64,000 nt of DNA from Proteocatella sp051653405 (GTDB taxonomy: Bacteria; Bacillota; Clostridia; Peptostreptococcales; Filifactoraceae). Under the pieces are notes generated by a model. It worked only from the letters and a program-made list of their open reading frames with translations, did not search any database and was not told where the DNA came from. Position 1 is the first letter of the stretch. Every line of letters begins with the position of its first letter. The stretch lies in contig JBOFWC010000062.1 of the NCBI GenBank assembly GCA_051653405.1, positions 1 to 64,000 on the forward strand. The letters are read 5' to 3'. Of the stretch, positions 61,177 to 64,000 are shown one piece after another. A program made the translations under genes and the position numbers.

Positions 61177-61208
61177 AAAAAGGATTCAGCAAATGCCGAA
61201 TCCTTTTT
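61177..61208. terminator. Terminator of the pha cluster
   Basis: AAAAAGGATTC pairs with GAATCCTTTTT (11-bp stem; the 10-nt loop contains a further GC/GC pair). The T-run is part of the stem end. Confidence 0.88.
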
Positions 61209-61345
61209 AATATAAATTTGAAATCTATAAAAATATAATACAAATGTACACAATTCATTTATATTATATAGTGTATTTATAGTATATATGATATTATTTA
61301 TAGCACAAATAAAACTATTCCAATAAATTAAGGACGGTGAAAAGC

Positions 61346-62365
61346 GTGATTAAAAAAATACGACAACACTATGTTTTTCAATCATATTTATCTTCATGGT
61401 GCGTAAATAATCAATTATATAGTTTAACAAATAATAAAATTTATCAACGTGGTCCACGTGCAGTTGCATTTGAAAATAATTTCTATAAGATTCCTAAGCT
61501 TAATGAATCTGAGATTAGTTTTCTAAATTCATATTTTGAAATAATTGATAATTCCAATTATATGAAAATGAAAAGATTTATTGAAGAAACCCAAAATTTC
61601 ATGAGATTAGAATCTTTTCTAGATCCCCTCAAAGAAATGATGATAAAAGAAATAAACTTAGAAAGTAAAATATCTATCGATGACTTGTCTTTAGAGTTCG
61701 ATAGATTAAGGAAAGAACACGATATAATATCAAACAATACTTTTGAAGATTTTTTATCAAATATCGAAAGAGGTTTTCCTATATGGTTAAATAAATTAAC
61801 TAATAAGGATTTATCATTTTATAACTCTAAAACTTTAGAAAATAGTGAAGAAAAAAATAACTTTACTTTCTTCTTATCAATGCAATATTTCAGAACTAAA
61901 TCCATAAAAAAACGAATATATTCAATTATTATTAATGAAATTGAAAAATCGAAAAATAAATATAACACCAAAATAAATTTTTTAAATAATATTGATATCT
62001 ATAATATATTGTTTTATATAATATGGTATTATCAGCAGATTTTTAATTATTCGATAACTGAATATAATTTTCGACTTACCATATTAATTAATGATACTAA
62101 AATTCCGTTCATAACATCAGACCAACCAGTCGTAAATTTAAATGGAGATTATGAAAATTTTGAACAGGAAATTAAAGAACTAATATTATACTATCCAATA
62201 AGGCCTAATCTAGGGTTACTTTTAAAAGAAAACTGCCCCTTTGATACAATTAATATCACCGAAAAAGATGTGATTTATTATAATGACTTTATTGCAAATT
62301 CTTCTTATGAAAATATTTTTGCTAACAATAAAAATACGCTTGAGAAATATATCATAAATAATTAA
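61346..62365 (+). CDS. DUF4238-family protein, 339 aa, very AT-rich
   Basis: Recognised by the N-terminal RQHYVFQSYLSSWCVNNQLY and the C-terminal FITSDQPVVNLNGD motifs of DUF4238, a family of unknown function scattered in accessory regions. The protein is rich in Asn, Ile, Lys and Tyr, and the gene is visibly more AT-rich than its neighbours, suggesting recent acquisition. GTG at 61346 is preferred, with AAGGACGGTG upstream; an in-frame GTG at 61337 is an alternative. It stands alone between the pha cluster and kbl. Confidence 0.75.
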   Translation: MIKKIRQHYVFQSYLSSWCVNNQLYSLTNNKIYQRGPRAVAFENNFYKIPKLNESEISFLNSYFEIIDNSNYMKMKRFIEETQNFMRLESFLDPLKEMMIKEINLESKISIDDLSLEFDRLRKEHDIISNNTFEDFLSNIERGFPIWLNKLTNKDLSFYNSKTLENSEEKNNFTFFLSMQYFRTKSIKKRIYSIIINEIEKSKNKYNTKINFLNNIDIYNILFYIIWYYQQIFNYSITEYNFRLTILINDTKIPFITSDQPVVNLNGDYENFEQEIKELILYYPIRPNLGLLLKENCPFDTINITEKDVIYYNDFIANSSYENIFANNKNTLEKYIINN

Positions 62366-62443
62366 ATAATATTAAGCAAAATTTTAAGAAAAATTACAAT
62401 GACAAATTGAACTAATTTCTATACTATAACAAAAATTATAAAT

Positions 62444-62537
62444 AAATTGGAGGCATATATTCCCCTGAATGAATTCTGCAGCCTAGAATGAAATTCTAGG
62501 CGAAGCCCTAATGAAGGGGAATATATACCTCCAATTT
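62444..62537. repeat. 94-bp palindromic element with internal hairpin
   Basis: Outer arms of 23 bp (62444-62466 and 62515-62537) are inverted copies differing at one base (AAATTGGAGG and CCTCCAATTT ends). Between them lies a second perfect hairpin, GCCTAGAAT-GAA-ATTCTAGGC (62481-62501). No T-run and no coding frame of note. It resembles a miniature mobile palindrome (MITE or REP-like) or a structured RNA. It lies between the converging DUF4238 and kbl genes. Confidence 0.85.
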
Positions 62538-62561
62538 CAAATATAACTACAAATACTACGT

Positions 62562-62606
62562 AAAAAAAGAAGGATAATCCTAAATAAACATTAAGATATA
62601 TCCTTC
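62562..62606 (-). terminator. Terminator of the tdh-kbl operon
   Basis: On the minus strand GAAGGATA pairs with TATCCTTC (62599-62606 with 62569-62576) across a 22-nt loop, followed by seven T. The loop is long, so this is less certain than the others. Confidence 0.6.
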
Positions 62607-62625
62607 TCATATTTAAGGCTATCGC

Positions 62626-63816
62626 CTATAGTCCTAATTCTTCTTTTGTCTCTTTGAATGCCTTAAGTGCTCTATCTAGATCTTCTCTTGAGTGACCTGC
62701 TGATATTTGAGTTCTTATTCTAGCTTTTCCTTTTGGAACTACTGGGAAGAAGAATCCTACTACATAAACGCCTTTTTCAAGCATCTTCTCAGCAAATTTC
62801 TGAGCAAGAACTGCATCTCCAAGCATTACTGGGCATATTGGATGCTCAGACTCTATTACTTCTAGACCAATCTTCTTGATTTCTTCTCTAAAGTATTTAG
62901 TGTTAGCTTCAACTTTATCTCTAAGCTCTGTGCTTTCCATAAGCATATCAAGCACTTTTATAGTAGCACCTGCAATTGCTGGAGCTAGTGTGTTAGAGAA
63001 TAGGTATGGTCTTGATCTTTGTCTTAAAAGGTCTATTATTTCTTTTCTTCCTGAAGTGTATCCGCCGCTTGCGCCGCCTAATGCTTTTCCTAATGTTCCT
63101 GTTATGATGTCTACTCTATCCATACAGTTTCTGTATTCATGAGTTCCTTTTCCAGTTTTTCCTACAAATCCAACTGCATGAGAATCATCTACCATTACAA
63201 GGGCATTGTACTTATCTGCTAAATCACAGATTTTATCAAGGTCAGCTATTATTCCGTCCATTGAGAAAACTCCGTCAGTTGCAATAAGTTTAAGTCTTGC
63301 GCCATCAGCATCAGCTTGTTTAAGCTGAGCTTCAAGATCTGCCATGTCATTATTAGCATATCTATATCTCTTAGCTTTTGAAAGTCTTACTCCATCTATG
63401 ATTGAAGCATGGTTAAGTGCATCTGAGATTATAGCATCATTTTCAGTAGTTATAGTCTCAAATAATCCTCCATTTGCATCAAAGCATGAAGAATAAAGTA
63501 TAGTATCTTCCATTCCTAAGAATTCAGAAATCTTATCTTCAAGTTGCTTGTGTATTCCTTGAGTTCCGCATATAAAACGTACTGAAGAAAGTCCAAAGCC
63601 CCATTTATCATAGCTATCTTTTGCTGCTTGAATTACCTCTTGGTTGTTTGAAAGTCCAAGATAGTTATTTGCACACATGTTTATAACATTATTTACTTTT
63701 GTTGTATCTATTACACTCTTTTGAGCTGTAGTTATTATTCTTTCATCTTTCCAAAGGCCTGCATCTTTTATTTCTTGAAGCTGAGCTTTGTAAATTTCCA
63801 TTGCTGATTTGTACAT
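62626..63816 (-). CDS. kbl: Glycine C-acetyltransferase (2-amino-3-ketobutyrate CoA ligase), 396 aa
   Basis: PLP enzyme that cleaves 2-amino-3-ketobutyrate with CoA to glycine and acetyl-CoA. The catalytic Lys is K244 in ITGTLGKALGGASGGY, and VMVDDSHAVGFVG holds the PLP-binding Asp and His. Length and motifs match Kbl rather than 8-amino-7-oxononanoate synthase. AGGAGGAAAT precedes the ATG. Downstream of tdh in one operon, completing the two-step threonine-to-glycine route. Confidence 0.96.
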   Translation of the reverse strand: MYKSAMEIYKAQLQEIKDAGLWKDERIITTAQKSVIDTTKVNNVINMCANNYLGLSNNQEVIQAAKDSYDKWGFGLSSVRFICGTQGIHKQLEDKISEFLGMEDTILYSSCFDANGGLFETITTENDAIISDALNHASIIDGVRLSKAKRYRYANNDMADLEAQLKQADADGARLKLIATDGVFSMDGIIADLDKICDLADKYNALVMVDDSHAVGFVGKTGKGTHEYRNCMDRVDIITGTLGKALGGASGGYTSGRKEIIDLLRQRSRPYLFSNTLAPAIAGATIKVLDMLMESTELRDKVEANTKYFREEIKKIGLEVIESEHPICPVMLGDAVLAQKFAEKMLEKGVYVVGFFFPVVPKGKARIRTQISAGHSREDLDRALKAFKETKEELGL

Positions 63817-63862
63817 ATTTCCTCCTAATATCTAGTTATTCAAAATTATATCGTTATACAAC

Positions 63863-64000
63863 CTATATCCAGTTAAGTACAACTTTTCCTGAGTTTCCTG
63901 ATATCATAGCCTCAAAGCCTTTTTCAAATTCAGTGTAGTGGAACTGATGAGTAACTATTGGTGCTAAATCTAGGCCTGATTGAAGCATAGCCTGCATTTT
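63863..64000 (-). CDS. tdh: L-threonine 3-dehydrogenase, C-terminal 45 residues (partial)
   Basis: My own translation of the minus strand from the right edge gives KMQAMLQSGLDLAPIVTHQF and, at the end, ISGNSGKVVLNWI then stop. This matches the C-terminus of zinc-dependent Tdh. The rest of the gene lies beyond the window. Oxidises threonine to 2-amino-3-ketobutyrate, the substrate of Kbl, encoded 46 nt downstream. Confidence 0.93.
   Translation of the reverse strand, partial: KMQAMLQSGLDLAPIVTHQFHYTEFEKGFEAMISGNSGKVVLNWI

Noticed and set aside
61157..61345. Promoter of the DUF4238 gene
   Set aside because: Several TATAAT-like strings occur in this AT-rich stretch, but none has a convincing -35 at correct spacing.
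62419..62610. 63-aa minus-strand frame across the palindrome
   Set aside because: It runs through both arms of the inverted repeat and the terminator, has no ribosome site and no family resemblance.
62626..63816. 8-amino-7-oxononanoate synthase (bioF)
   Set aside because: Close paralogue family, but the adjacent tdh 3' end and the residues around the catalytic Lys fit kbl.

Overview
The window is AT-rich DNA from a motile, anaerobic low-GC Firmicute of the class Clostridia. This rests on strong GGAGG-type ribosome sites, TTG and GTG starts, a Bacillus/Clostridium-type chemotaxis set (CheC, CheD, CheV, FliY), FliW/CsrA control of flagellin, a short cobalamin methionine synthase with a detached activation protein, and threonine-to-glycine catabolism. 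A Stickland-type amino-acid fermenter related to Peptostreptococcaceae would fit, but the genus is an inference.

About 50 kb is one flagellar/chemotaxis super-locus. At the left edge (1-134, minus) lies the 5' end of a group IIC intron, inserted just behind the terminator of a giant flagellin gene (1087 aa). Next come a small unknown gene, fliD and a FliT-like chaperone on the plus strand. A minus-strand operon (18.6 down to 6.9 kb) encodes cheA-cheW-cheR-cheB-flgN-flgK-flgL-yviE-fliW-csrA-fliW-mcp. A plus-strand group (18.7-22.5 kb) encodes a YlqG-like protein, an FlhB-tail homologue and a Cache chemoreceptor. Between 22.5 and 26.7 kb are an orphan FtsE-like ATPase diverging from a membrane-anchored C39-type peptidase, fliS, and a ParA-like ATPase followed by a repeat-rich protein with a C-terminal ComFB domain.

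From 51.4 down to 26.7 kb runs one co-directional block of 31 genes: pilZ-flgB-fliE-fliF-fliG-fliH-fliI-fliJ-fliK-flgD-TIGR02530-flgE-flbD-motA-motB-fliM-cheY-flgC-fliY-fliO-fliP-fliQ-fliR-flhB-flhA-sigD-two rod genes-cheC-cheD-cheV. It supplies rod, MS ring, switch, export gate, hook, stator, sigma-28 and the adaptation proteins. flgC is displaced from its usual place between flgB and fliE. No fliL, flhF, flhG or flgM is seen in the window.

The right part is metabolic: an EamA-type exporter overlapping a CCA-adding enzyme; metF, a methionine-synthase activation protein and metH behind a good vegetative promoter; a class III polyhydroxyalkanoate synthase cluster (phaE-phaC-phaJ); a very AT-rich DUF4238 gene followed by a 94-bp palindromic element; and kbl with the 3' end of tdh.

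The observations most worth following are the ParA/ComFB-repeat pair, the fliW-csrA-fliW sandwich with matching sites in the flagellin leader, the modular giant flagellin with an enlarged cap protein, a CheB receiver lacking its phospho-acceptor Asp, the displaced flgC, the IIC intron and the 94-bp palindrome. No rRNA, tRNA or CRISPR array was recognised.
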